11,071 bases of DNA from CAYSSM01 sp964433905 (GTDB lineage: Bacteria; Patescibacteriota; UBA1384; UBA12157; JAENIV01), in assembly GCA_964433905.1 (NCBI GenBank), contig CAYSSM010000020.1, positions 1-11,071 on the forward strand, in the 5' to 3' direction. How positions within the stretch are numbered: the stretch's first letter is position 1; each line of letters starts with the position of its first letter. Shown one piece after another: positions 1 through 6,169 of this stretch. A model generated the notes under the pieces. That model searched no databases. It was not told the origin of the DNA and saw only the letters and a list, made by a program, of their open reading frames with translations. A program made the translations under genes and the position numbers.

Positions 1-4
1 CGAA

Positions 5-78
5 TGGCTCCCGGGCTTGGATTCGAACCAAGATACCATCCTCCAGAGGGACGTGTCCTACCATTAGACGACCCGGGA
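5..78 (-). tRNA. tRNA-Gln (anticodon CUG)
   Basis: A complete 74-nt cloverleaf can be folded by eye. The acceptor stem is 7 perfect pairs (72-78 with 9-15), with a D arm, a 5-bp anticodon stem with one G-U pair, loop CTCTGGA, a 4-nt variable region and a 5-bp T stem with loop TTCGAAT. Discriminator G and an encoded CCA (5-7) end the gene. The anticodon is CUG (44-46), which reads CAG. The weak U1-A72 pair and G73 match known glutamine identity features. It lies about 190 bp downstream of the deacetylase gene on the same strand, so it may be co-transcribed. If the organism lacks GlnRS, as many bacteria do, this tRNA would be charged through GluRS plus GatCAB; the window does not show which. 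Confidence 0.93.
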
Positions 79-130
79 ATAGTTTCTCGGGTTCGCCTAA
101 TAGCTTCGCTCGGTAGACGACCCGGGAATA
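65..130. repeat. Duplicated tRNA 5' end forming a hairpin upstream of tRNA-Gln
   Basis: A 17-bp direct repeat, TAGACGACCCGGGAATA, occurs at 65-81 (covering the tRNA 5' end) and again at 114-130. Between them, 84-99 is an imperfect inverted copy of the same block. Positions 84-99 and 114-128 can therefore form a ~15-bp stem with one bulge and one mismatch, with an inner AGC-TTC-GCT mini-hairpin. It is either the scar of a partial tRNA duplication or a leader structure of the tRNA precursor. No T-tract follows on either strand, so it is not a terminator. Confidence 0.7.
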
Positions 131-266
131 TTTATGAAACTGGAAAATAGTTAATAGAAGTTAGAAAATAGTATAGAAATTGGAAATCTGAAATTAAAAT
201 TTTAACCAATCTCCATTTTCTGTTTTCTATACCAATTTCTGTTTTCTTTCAACTGATTTCTGTCTT
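131..266. repeat. AT-rich intergenic spacer with degenerate short repeats
   Basis: No gene is visible. The stretch holds imperfect direct repeats of the type CCAATTTCTGTTTTCT (around 205-265) and a partly inverted version (GTATAGAAATTGG near 172-184), so a loose hairpin is possible. It lies 3' of the deacetylase gene. Similar AGAAATTAG-type words recur near 6730-6760 before dnaE. Confidence 0.45.
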
Positions 267-1052
267 CTATGATTTCCTATACAATTCTTTATACAATTTG
301 AGCGGAGCGGCAAAAAACGCCTCGGCAAAACCGGAAATATTATTAATTTCCGCCCGATATTGATTTAAGCCGATAATCGCCTTGTCATAACCACGGCTCT
401 GAAGTTGGCTTTCGTGGGCCAATATCGCTTCCTTTTTGGTTTTAATATACAAGGAAATATCAATCAGACGATTCGGAAACAACGGTGTCCAAACTTCATA
501 GGCCCAGATCGGAAAATCATCAGGAAGATTATTAAGGTTAATAAAGATTTCGTTAACGACCCTGTGGTCCGGATGATTATCTAAAAAAGAAGGCAAAAAT
601 ATTATATCTGGTTTTACCCGTTGAATCAAGTCGGTAACCGCTTTAAAAACAGATGTCCCAGAAGCAAGTTTGCCATCGGGATAACCGAAAAAAACAGACT
701 CATTAATGCCTAATATTTTTGCCGCCAGTTTTGCTTCATTTTTTCTTCTTTCAACCAAATTGCCACTTACTTTACTATCGATATCGATTGAACGATTTTC
801 AGGAACGCCAGCCGAGCCGTCGCAAAAATAGGCTACCGTCACTTTACTGCCAGCGGTAGTTATTTTTTTAATCGTTCCACCCATGGCAAAAACATCATCG
901 TCGGGATGAGGAGAGAGGACTAAAATATTTTTATATTCTAATTTTGCAAGACTGACTCCCAGATCGAATTTAAGAGCTGAAAAAATATTGCCATAGCCTA
1001 AAGTTTTACGGAGAAAGTTCAAGCTAAGCGCTTTTTTGAGCAACCTCTTCAT
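267..1052 (-). CDS. PIG-L/LmbE family N-deacetylase
   Basis: This 261-aa protein belongs to the PIG-L/LmbE zinc hydrolases, which remove the acetyl group from N-acetylglucosamine in small glycoconjugates, lipids or glycans. The family signature is visible. HPDDD (residues 49-53) supplies metal ligands His49 and Asp52 and the presumed general base Asp51. HPDH (160-163) supplies the distal metal-binding His163. A conserved RRKNEAK helix lies near 102-108. The first ~40 residues are basic and not part of the fold; no clear signal peptide is seen, so it is probably cytoplasmic. Start ATG at 1052 has GGAG about 8 nt upstream. Its first 29 bp overlap the end of the glycosyltransferase gene, implying translational coupling. 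A GT4 enzyme plus a PIG-L deacetylase is the arrangement of the MshA/MshB and BshA/BshB steps, but also occurs in polysaccharide loci. The substrate cannot be told. Confidence 0.88.
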   Translation of the reverse strand: MKRLLKKALSLNFLRKTLGYGNIFSALKFDLGVSLAKLEYKNILVLSPHPDDDVFAMGGTIKKITTAGSKVTVAYFCDGSAGVPENRSIDIDSKVSGNLVERRKNEAKLAAKILGINESVFFGYPDGKLASGTSVFKAVTDLIQRVKPDIIFLPSFLDNHPDHRVVNEIFINLNNLPDDFPIWAYEVWTPLFPNRLIDISLYIKTKKEAILAHESQLQSRGYDKAIIGLNQYRAEINNISGFAEAFFAAPLKLYKELYRKS

Positions 1053-2127
1053 ATATTTTCTCCGTTTCGCTAACCATATCTTTAAGATTAAATTTGATTT
1101 TTGCTTCTTCTTGCGCCATTTTTCCCATTTTTTCGGCTTTTTTATGATCTCTTAGTAGCTCTAATATACCATCGGCTAAAGATTGGGGATTGCCTATTTC
1201 AACCAAAATGCCTGATTTACCGGTGGTAATAACTTCCGGAATGCCGCCGGTATGAGTGGCAACCACGGGAATTCCCAAACCCATCGCTTGAACAATCGCC
1301 AAACCAAAACTTTCCGACAGCGAAGCCTGAACATAAATGTCAAAATCCGCCATTTTATCTTCGATATCTTTAATAAAACCGTTAAAATGAATAAATTTGT
1401 TTAATTTCATTCTTTTTACTTGATGTTCTAACTGTTTTCGATAAGTTCCTTCACCGACAATCTCCAAAGAAACTTCGGGAAATTCCTTAATAATTTTTTC
1501 CATGGCGGAAATTAGAAATTGAACGCCTTTTTGATAATTTAATGTTCCTACCGTTCCGATAATAATTTGCTTACTGGAAAATATGCTGGCTTTTTTCTTG
1601 GTCGGTTCTATAGCATTGTAAATAACAACGACCTTACTGTCTCTTGAAATTTGATTTTCAACCATAAAATCTTTGACCGCTTGCGAAACGGCGATATTTA
1701 AAGTCGTAAACATATCCAAAAACCACAAACCGATAAGTTGAAGTTGCTGAGAAATAATGTTGCTGAGTTTATAATTTTTCGTCCAAAGATGTTCGGTATA
1801 AATTACCGGATACGAAAAACCGATGGCCGCCAGCCGCCCCAAAGCGCCGGCGCGGGTGCCGTGGACATGAATAACATCCGGTTTTATATGTTTGATATTA
1901 GCGCGGATTTCCTTAATGGCCGATAGGTCAATTTTTGATTTCATCGGCACAATTTCCAAATCAATGCCTTTTTTGAGCCCTTTTACTTCACCAGCCAGCG
2001 GTCCGGGAGGACAAATAACAAAAAGACGAAACTTTTTATAATCAAAATTTTCCAATAAGCTCAAGAGATGGCGCGGAGCGCCGGCCAGAGTCGAATCCCC
2101 AATAATTTCTAAAATACTTGTTTTCAT
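1024..2127 (-). CDS. GT4-family glycosyltransferase (GT-B fold)
   Basis: This 367-aa retaining glycosyltransferase of the group 1/GT4 type transfers a sugar from a nucleotide-sugar donor. The N-terminal Rossmann half carries the acceptor-side GAPRHLLSLL loop (about 16-25) and HVHGTRAGALGRLAA. The C-terminal half begins at about residue 190 with GTVGTLNYQKG. It carries the donor-binding region ESFGLAIVQAMGLGIPVVAT followed by GGIPEVI. The usual E-x7-E motif reads E272-x7-Q280, so the second acidic residue is replaced by Gln. There is no membrane helix, so it is cytosolic or peripheral. ATG 2127 has no good Shine-Dalgarno sequence, and its start region is complementary to an upstream hairpin arm. 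The gene overlaps the downstream deacetylase by 29 bp, so the two likely act on one pathway, for example making and deacetylating a GlcNAc conjugate. That pathway is inferred. Confidence 0.88.
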   Translation of the reverse strand: MKTSILEIIGDSTLAGAPRHLLSLLENFDYKKFRLFVICPPGPLAGEVKGLKKGIDLEIVPMKSKIDLSAIKEIRANIKHIKPDVIHVHGTRAGALGRLAAIGFSYPVIYTEHLWTKNYKLSNIISQQLQLIGLWFLDMFTTLNIAVSQAVKDFMVENQISRDSKVVVIYNAIEPTKKKASIFSSKQIIIGTVGTLNYQKGVQFLISAMEKIIKEFPEVSLEIVGEGTYRKQLEHQVKRMKLNKFIHFNGFIKDIEDKMADFDIYVQASLSESFGLAIVQAMGLGIPVVATHTGGIPEVITTGKSGILVEIGNPQSLADGILELLRDHKKAEKMGKMAQEEAKIKFNLKDMVSETEKIYEEVAQKSA

Positions 2128-2143
2128 ATTTTTTATGATAGTC

Positions 2144-2187
2144 TTTAGAAATTTCCGCGATCAGCTTGCTGATCTATAATTTCTAAA
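2144..2187 (-). promoter_or_regulatory. Leader hairpin upstream of the glycosyltransferase
   Basis: Two nested perfect stems are present: 2144-2153 with 2178-2187 (10 bp), and GATCAG at 2159-2164 with CTGATC at 2169-2174. No T-tract follows on either strand, so it is not a simple gltX terminator. The 15-nt block ATAATTTCTAAAATA at 2176-2190 is repeated exactly at 2102-2116, inside the start of the glycosyltransferase gene. The intervening arm could therefore pair with either copy. This suggests leader control of translation, by inference only. Confidence 0.5.
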
Positions 2188-2207
2188 ATAGATAGTTTAT
2201 TCATATA

Positions 2208-2295
2208 GAATACTCCCAACACTAATTTACTCACGAATATTTCACTAATCCAAATTCGTGTTTAATTGGTGAAAAAATTCGTGTTAGGCCTGTTC
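2208..2295. repeat. ~87-bp palindromic interspersed repeat, copy 1
   Basis: Ends match the pattern GAATAnnCCTAACAC ... GTGTTAGGnnTATTC shared with copies at 4346-4432 and 10874-10960. This is the most diverged copy (CCCAACAC on the left, TGTTC on the right). Inside, CACTAAT, CACGAAT and CACTAAT-like words are followed by their inverted partners. It ends 4 bp from the gltX stop codon. Confidence 0.8.
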
Positions 2296-2299
2296 AATT

Positions 2300-3778
2300 T
2301 TATTCTAACATATCTACGGCGGTTTTAATACGAGACAAACTTTCATCTTTACCAAAAATTTCCAATAATTCAAAAACGCCAGGGCTGGCAGGACGGCCAG
2401 AAAGGGCCACTCGAATTGACCACAAAATAGTACCTACTTCAATATTAATTTTATTGGCCAGTGCTCGTAGTAATTGTTCGGTTGAATCTTGACTAAAATC
2501 GGTTTCTTTTTCTAAAACTTCCATTGAGGATTTCAGTCCCTTTAAAGTCGTGATTTTATCCGCTTTTTTAGCAATTAATAAATCTCCTTCGTATTGTGGC
2601 TTTTCAAATATAAACGAAACAAGCTCGGGAGATTCAGAAAGCTTTTTCATTCTTTCTTGAACTAAGGCTAAGGATTTTAAAATCATCTCGCCATTTCCTT
2701 TGGCAAATCCTGTTTTTTCAAAATATGGCAAGCAGTTTTTGGCTAGATCTCCCAACGGCATTTTTCTTATATAGTAACCGTTTAAATAATCCAATTTTTT
2801 TTGATCAAAAATAGACGGGCTGGTGCCGACTTCCTCTAAATCAAATTCAGTTGTTAGTTCCAGCAGATTAAAAAATTCTTTTTCAACTTTCGGCGATTTA
2901 TCCCTCGTGGCTTTAGAGTGGGGAGACCAACCCATCAAAACCAAAAAATTTATCATAGCTTCGGGCAAATATCCTTGAGATTGAAAATCACCGGTAATCG
3001 AAGTAGGATTTTTTCTTTTTGAAAGTTTAGTTCTGTCAGGATTTAAAATCATCGGCAAATGACCATATTCCGGAATGGCCAAATTTAAAGCCTTGGCCAG
3101 CAAAATTTGTTTTGGCGTATTTGAAAGATGATCGTCGCCGCGAATTACATGACTTATTTTCATCAAAGCGTCATCAATTACGCCGGCAAACATAAAAACC
3201 GGCGCGCCGTCCGATTTTACAATAATAAAATCGCCAAAAAGTTTTGGATCGAATGATACCTTTCCATGAATTAAATCTTTAAATTCAATTCTTTCGTTTT
3301 CCGGAACAATAAAGCGCACCGATGGTTTGCGGCCTTCTTCTTGGAATTTTTTAATTTCGTCCGGTGTTAAATTTTTACAGCGGCCGGAATATTTTGGCGC
3401 CGCTTGAGCCATCTCTTGAGTTTTGCGCTCTTCATCAAGTTCAGCAACAGTGCAATAACAATGATAGGCCAATTTTTCAACTAAAAGTTCGTCGATATAT
3501 TTTTTATAAATATGCAGTCTTTCAGACTGGCGGTAGGGGCCAAAAAGGTCAGGCGTTTCCGGACCTTCGTCCCATCCAAGTCCCAACCATGATAGACCGC
3601 TCTCAATATCAAGTTCGTACTCTTCTTTGGAACGAGCTTTGTCGGTGTCTTCAATTCTTAAAATAAATTTGCCGCCGTATTTTTTTGCGTAAAGATAATT
3701 GAAAAGAGCAGTTCTGACACTGCCAATGTGTAATGGCCCTGTCGGCGAAGGCGCAAATCTTACTCTAATTTCATCCAT
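2300..3778 (-). CDS. gltX: Glutamyl-tRNA synthetase (GluRS)
   Basis: This is a full-length 492-aa class I aminoacyl-tRNA synthetase that attaches glutamate to tRNA-Glu. Visible marks are the HIGH-type motif HIGS (17-20), the FAPSPTGPLHIG opening typical of GluRS, and the KMSKS-type loop KLSKR (251-255). A Cys107-x-Cys109...Tyr130-x3-Cys134 set matches the zinc site of E. coli-type GluRS. HVIRGDDHLSNTPKQ is the usual active-site strand-loop. The C-terminal ~170 residues form the helical anticodon-binding part. ATG 3778 has TAGGA 7 nt upstream. Whether it also mischarges tRNA-Gln (non-discriminating form, needing GatCAB) cannot be read from the sequence; the tRNA-Gln gene downstream makes the question relevant. 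A palindromic repeat follows its stop directly, and no classical terminator is seen. Confidence 0.97.
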   Translation of the reverse strand: MDEIRVRFAPSPTGPLHIGSVRTALFNYLYAKKYGGKFILRIEDTDKARSKEEYELDIESGLSWLGLGWDEGPETPDLFGPYRQSERLHIYKKYIDELLVEKLAYHCYCTVAELDEERKTQEMAQAAPKYSGRCKNLTPDEIKKFQEEGRKPSVRFIVPENERIEFKDLIHGKVSFDPKLFGDFIIVKSDGAPVFMFAGVIDDALMKISHVIRGDDHLSNTPKQILLAKALNLAIPEYGHLPMILNPDRTKLSKRKNPTSITGDFQSQGYLPEAMINFLVLMGWSPHSKATRDKSPKVEKEFFNLLELTTEFDLEEVGTSPSIFDQKKLDYLNGYYIRKMPLGDLAKNCLPYFEKTGFAKGNGEMILKSLALVQERMKKLSESPELVSFIFEKPQYEGDLLIAKKADKITTLKGLKSSMEVLEKETDFSQDSTEQLLRALANKINIEVGTILWSIRVALSGRPASPGVFELLEIFGKDESLSRIKTAVDMLE

Positions 3779-3815
3779 AGATAATTCCTAACTTACAACT
3801 TTGTATTCCGTCGAA

Positions 3816-4013
3816 AATTTCTGCGTTAATGCTCTTCAACGGCGTTAACTATANNNNNNNNNNNNNNNNNNNNNNNNNNNNNNNNNNNNNNNNNNNNNNN
3901 NNNNNNNNNNNNNNNNNNNNNNNNNNNNNNNNNNNNNNNNNNNNNNNNNNNNNTTAACTATAATTCGGGATACTGAATTTCTGCGTTAACGCTCTTCTAC
4001 TGCGTTAACTATA
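3816..4013. repeat. Tandem duplication of the yraN 3' end flanking an assembly gap
   Basis: A 38-bp unit at 3816-3853 recurs at 3976-4013 with 3 mismatches, on either side of 100 Ns. Read on the minus strand, the right copy is the true end of yraN (IVNAVEER, stop) and the left copy spells IVNAVEEH, stop. Both gap edges carry the same 9 bases TTAACTATA (3845-3853 and 3954-3962). If the edges are merged there, the repeat period becomes 51 bp, a multiple of three. Confidence 0.8.
3854..3953. other. Assembly gap (100 Ns)
   Basis: Exactly 100 undetermined bases lie between gltX and yraN, a length commonly used for gaps of unknown size. The identical 9-base edges and duplicated flanks suggest a tandem repeat that the assembler could not resolve, so the true size may be zero or many repeat units. 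Any gltX promoter may lie inside it. Confidence 0.95.
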
Positions 4014-4339
4014 TGATCTATTTTTTTCCTTCCTTCGTCAACTGCCACCACATCAATCCTGATTGAATGTTCAGGATACAACTGCCAAAGAGCTTTGGCT
4101 AATTGAACTAATTTTTTCTTTTTAAAAAAATCGACTTCTTCTTGCGGCAGACCAAAATCAGCCGATGATTTAGTTTTTACTTCACAAATGACCAAAGTGT
4201 TTCTGTCTTTCATTAACAAATCAATTTCACCGCAAAAAAGTTTGACATTTTGGCTAATGAGTTCATAACCCTTCTTAGTTAAATATCCCAGCGCCAGATC
4301 TTCCCCATATTTTCCAAGACTTTTTCTTTCTTTACTCAT
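3986..4339 (-). CDS. yraN: YraN/UPF0102 family endonuclease-like protein
   Basis: This 117-aa member of the YraN/UPF0102 family has a small PD-(D/E)xK nuclease-like fold of poorly defined role, proposed to act in DNA processing. The family pattern is clear: an early GKYGEDLALGYL helix (9-20), then C-G-E38-I-D40-L and E53-V-K55-T-K, which gives the catalytic-type D...ExK set. The length is normal for the family. An upstream ATG at 4390 would add 17 residues encoded entirely inside the palindromic repeat, so ATG 4339 is chosen. An AGGGG word from the repeat edge lies about 12 nt upstream, a poorly spaced ribosome binding site. It follows rplS, as in the rplS-rnhB-yraN neighbourhood, here without rnhB. 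Its 3' end is duplicated across the assembly gap. Confidence 0.9.
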   Translation of the reverse strand: MSKERKSLGKYGEDLALGYLTKKGYELISQNVKLFCGEIDLLMKDRNTLVICEVKTKSSADFGLPQEEVDFFKKKKLVQLAKALWQLYPEHSIRIDVVAVDEGRKKIDHIVNAVEER

Positions 4340-4345
4340 TTTATA

Positions 4346-4432
4346 GAATACCCCTAACACTAATCCATTCACGAATATCGCACTAATCAAATTCGTGATT
4401 AATTAGTGAACAAATTCGCGTTAGGCTTATTC
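4346..4432. repeat. ~87-bp palindromic interspersed repeat, copy 2
   Basis: The ends read GAATA-CC-CCTAACAC and GCGTTAGG-CT-TATTC. The interior carries CACTAAT, CACGAAT, CACTAAT and then ATTCGTG, ATTAGTG. Most of the interior matches copy 3 base for base. It lies 17 bp beyond the rplS stop and 6 bp before the yraN ATG, so it forms the whole rplS-yraN spacer. Confidence 0.85.
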
Positions 4433-4449
4433 ATTATTTTTATTCGAAT

Positions 4450-4974
4450 TTATGATTTCGGATTTTCTTTAGATTCCGCTTCTTCATGCGCCGCATTGGC
4501 CGCTTCAAATTTTTTATCGAGTTCCTCTTTTTCTTTTTCTTTAGCTTCAGCTTTTTCCTCCGCCGCTTTAGCTTTTTCTTCTTCAATCTTCTTTAATTCA
4601 TCTTCGCCAAAGGCCTCTTCCCACATTTTATAATCTTTTGCTTCTTTAGCTTTTTTGGCTTTTTTGCCGACTAAATCGCGGATAAAATAAAGTTTTGATT
4701 GACGGACTTTTCGAGATTTTATTTTTTCAAATTTAGAAATTAAAGGCGAATGAAAAGGAAAGTTTTTTTCCACTCCAACTCCGCCGGAAATTTTACGCAA
4801 TGTAAAACTGCCGTCCAAACCCCGGCCATGCTTAACGCAAATGCAAATTCCTTCAAAAGCCTGGATACGAGTTTTACTTCCTTCGGTAATTTTATAAAAA
4901 ACACGAACAGTATCACCCGGCCGTATGTCAGGAATATTTTTTTTGCCAAATTGTGAAATAAGATCAATATTCAT
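4450..4974 (-). CDS. rplS: Ribosomal protein L19 with charged C-terminal extension
   Basis: L19 sits at the 30S/50S interface of the ribosome. The core (about residues 1-110 of 174) shows the expected PDIRPGDTVRVFYKI, KTRIQAFEGICICVKHGRG, FTLRKIS, GVGVEKNFPFHSP and KVRQSKLYFIRDLVGK blocks. Usual L19 is about 115 aa. Here some 65 extra residues follow, almost all Lys, Glu and Ala, with strong coiled-coil or single-helix character. ATG 4974 is preferred over ATG 4995: a promoter (-35 5009-5014, -10 4986-4991) would place the transcript start only a few bases upstream of 4974, making 4995 untranscribed and the mRNA nearly leaderless. The sequence before 4974 has no Shine-Dalgarno; it is the palindrome TTTTACTAGTAAAA. 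Confidence 0.93.
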   Translation of the reverse strand: MNIDLISQFGKKNIPDIRPGDTVRVFYKITEGSKTRIQAFEGICICVKHGRGLDGSFTLRKISGGVGVEKNFPFHSPLISKFEKIKSRKVRQSKLYFIRDLVGKKAKKAKEAKDYKMWEEAFGEDELKKIEEEKAKAAEEKAEAKEKEKEELDKKFEAANAAHEEAESKENPKS

Positions 4975-4985
4975 TTTACTAGTAA

Positions 4986-5014
4986 AATATAACATAAAAA
5001 CTTAATCTTGTAAA
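4986..5014 (-). promoter_or_regulatory. Putative sigma70-type promoter for rplS
   Basis: On the minus strand, TTTACA (5009-5014, 5 of 6 consensus) lies exactly 17 bp from TATATT (4986-4991, 5 of 6). The -35 box overlaps the T-rich tail of the upstream gene's terminator. The predicted start point falls about 5 nt before ATG 4974. Confidence 0.6.
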
Positions 5015-5048
5015 GAAAACAGCCTCGATATAATTTGACGAGGCTGTT
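5012..5048 (-). terminator. Rho-independent terminator of the 210-aa unknown gene
   Basis: A perfect 10-bp stem, AACAGCCTCG with CGAGGCTGTT (5018-5027 and 5039-5048), has an 11-nt loop and is followed on the minus strand by TTCTTT. The stem begins within the stop codon of the upstream gene. The T-tract is interrupted, so termination may be partial. Confidence 0.75.
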
Positions 5049-5679
5049 AAACATTAGGAAGCAACTCTTGAAGGTAGTTGTGATACCTATTCATTTTTTT
5101 GATTAATCCTCGGGTGGGCTGTCCGTTTATCCACCGGTCAATGAAAGTCATCACAATTCCGGCGAACTTGCCGGCATCCTCAACCCGAACCGGAAAATTG
5201 AAAGTAATGAAAGTCTCGGTTGGATTATGGATATTGAGATAAACAAGTTCTTCAAAAGCAAAATTGCCCAATTGATCCAAATCAATCCACGGTCTGCGAC
5301 AATCAATGATATGCGTTAGTAGAAGATGAGCCATTACATGAACAAGATCTTCGGTCTTAATTTGCTTTGCAGAAACTGGCGTAAGGATTTTTTCCAATGA
5401 AACTGGTCCGCCCAACTGAAGACAAGATTGTTCCTGCCAAATGAATCCCGATCTATCTTTTGCTTCGCGAGTTATTTGTTGAAGTAAATTATCAACTGGA
5501 AAATCTAAGCTGATCGGATTACTATGCGTCCTGATAACAAAAGTGGAAAAGGTAGGCAGTAAAATCGGGTAAACACAACTAAATTGACTTAGGATGTCAT
5601 TCTGATTTAGCCAAGCAAAGATTGGACCTTCGATTGCGGTAATCAAACCGACATACCTGATTTCAATGTTGCGTGTCAC
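5047..5679 (-). CDS. Conserved-looking hypothetical protein, 210 aa (gene B)
   Basis: I do not recognise this family. The protein is about 210 aa, soluble in character, with no signal peptide and no convincing membrane segment. Alternating hydrophobic strands (YVGLITAIEGPIFAWL, TFITFNFPVRV) suggest an alpha/beta fold. A histidine-rich helix reads HVMAHLLLTHIID (about residues 117-129) but lacks an HExxH motif. Three starts are possible: TTG 5703, ATG 5688 and GTG 5679. AAGGAGGG abuts the ATG too closely but sits about 9-10 nt before GTG 5679, which is therefore preferred. That GTG would overlap the literal end of the upstream frame as GTGA. Its base composition is AT-rich like the host genes, unlike its GC-rich neighbour. 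A strong terminator sits just before its ribosome binding site and another at its stop, so its transcription depends on readthrough or an unseen promoter. Confidence 0.75.
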   Translation of the reverse strand: MTRNIEIRYVGLITAIEGPIFAWLNQNDILSQFSCVYPILLPTFSTFVIRTHSNPISLDFPVDNLLQQITREAKDRSGFIWQEQSCLQLGGPVSLEKILTPVSAKQIKTEDLVHVMAHLLLTHIIDCRRPWIDLDQLGNFAFEELVYLNIHNPTETFITFNFPVRVEDAGKFAGIVMTFIDRWINGQPTRGLIKKMNRYHNYLQELLPNV

Positions 5680-6146
5680 TCTTGGCATCCCTCCTTGAAA
5701 CAAAAAGATGGGCTGGACCGAATGGCCCAGCCCGTTGACAGCATGTTTCTGCTACCTCTTGCCGCTACACCGGCGTAAGCCGAGCCGTTTCTGGGCTCCG
5801 ATAGCTTGTCCGNNNNNNNNNNTCCGCCAACAGCGACTGTCACCGATTCCAAAGGCGAGGCTCCAACAGTGAAGTCTTGCCCCGGAGCAAGGTCAGCGAA
5901 AGTTCGCGGACCAGGTATAGCATGACCAGCCGTTGTGTGGCGCTTCTCGAAGATAATGCGACGTCCGAGTGGGTTGAACACTCGCACTAACCGCCCGATT
6001 GGAGCCGTGAATGATTGAGAGACATCCGGTCCCTCAACCTCACACAACTCAACATCGAGCGGTTCCCGAGGATTTCGCTGGAGAGGAGGTTCTATCGCCT
6101 CTTTCAGCGTTTCGGCAGCAGTCCGGTAATTCCGCGGCAAATTCAC
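5676..6146 (-). CDS. GC-rich hypothetical protein, C-terminus uncertain (gene A)
   Basis: I do not recognise this gene. GTG 6146 is chosen because AGGAGG lies 6 nt upstream; an earlier in-frame TTG at 6206 has no ribosome binding site. Codons 1-108 are continuous. They begin with a helix-like NYRTAAETLKEAIEPPL, followed by what looks like a small beta-rich domain (ELCEVEG, RLVRVFNPLGRRIIFEKRH, DLAPGQDFTVG, ESVTVAVGG). Ten Ns then interrupt it at 5813-5822. Taken literally, the frame runs on to 5676 and overlaps the next start as GTGA. That reads through a strong terminator and gives an unprotein-like tail. If the gap is not exactly 10, another frame stops at 5752-5754, just before the terminator, which looks more natural. 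GC is about 55 percent, well above every neighbour, suggesting transfer or an assembly joint. Possibly co-transcribed with rpmA. Confidence 0.6.
   Translation of the reverse strand: MNLPRNYRTAAETLKEAIEPPLQRNPREPLDVELCEVEGPDVSQSFTAPIGRLVRVFNPLGRRIIFEKRHTTAGHAIPGPRTFADLAPGQDFTVGASPLESVTVAVGGXXXXDKLSEPRNGSAYAGVAARGSRNMLSTGWAIRSSPSFCFKEGCQE
5704..5733 (-). terminator. Strong intrinsic terminator between the two unknown genes
   Basis: On the minus strand, GGGCTGGGCC - ATTC - GGTCCAGCCC forms a 10-bp stem (5724-5733 with 5710-5719) including one G-U pair, followed by ATCTTTTTG. The wobble pair becomes an A-C mismatch on the other strand, so it is directional. It lies within 10-25 nt of the next gene's Shine-Dalgarno. 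Confidence 0.85.
5813..5822. other. Assembly gap (10 Ns) inside the GC-rich gene
   Basis: Ten undetermined bases interrupt the GC-rich reading frame after codon 108. Because the length may be a placeholder, the frame and C-terminus beyond it are not reliable. Confidence 0.95.
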
Positions 6147-6169
6147 GATTTCCCTCCTGTGCTGTGATG

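Noticed and set aside
140..265. CRISPR-like array in the repetitive spacer
   Set aside because: Repeats are short, degenerate and irregularly spaced, with no distinct spacers and no cas genes.
4340..4390. N-terminal extension of YraN from ATG 4390
   Set aside because: The extra 17 residues are encoded by the palindromic repeat and do not belong to the family; ATG 4339 gives the normal N-terminus.
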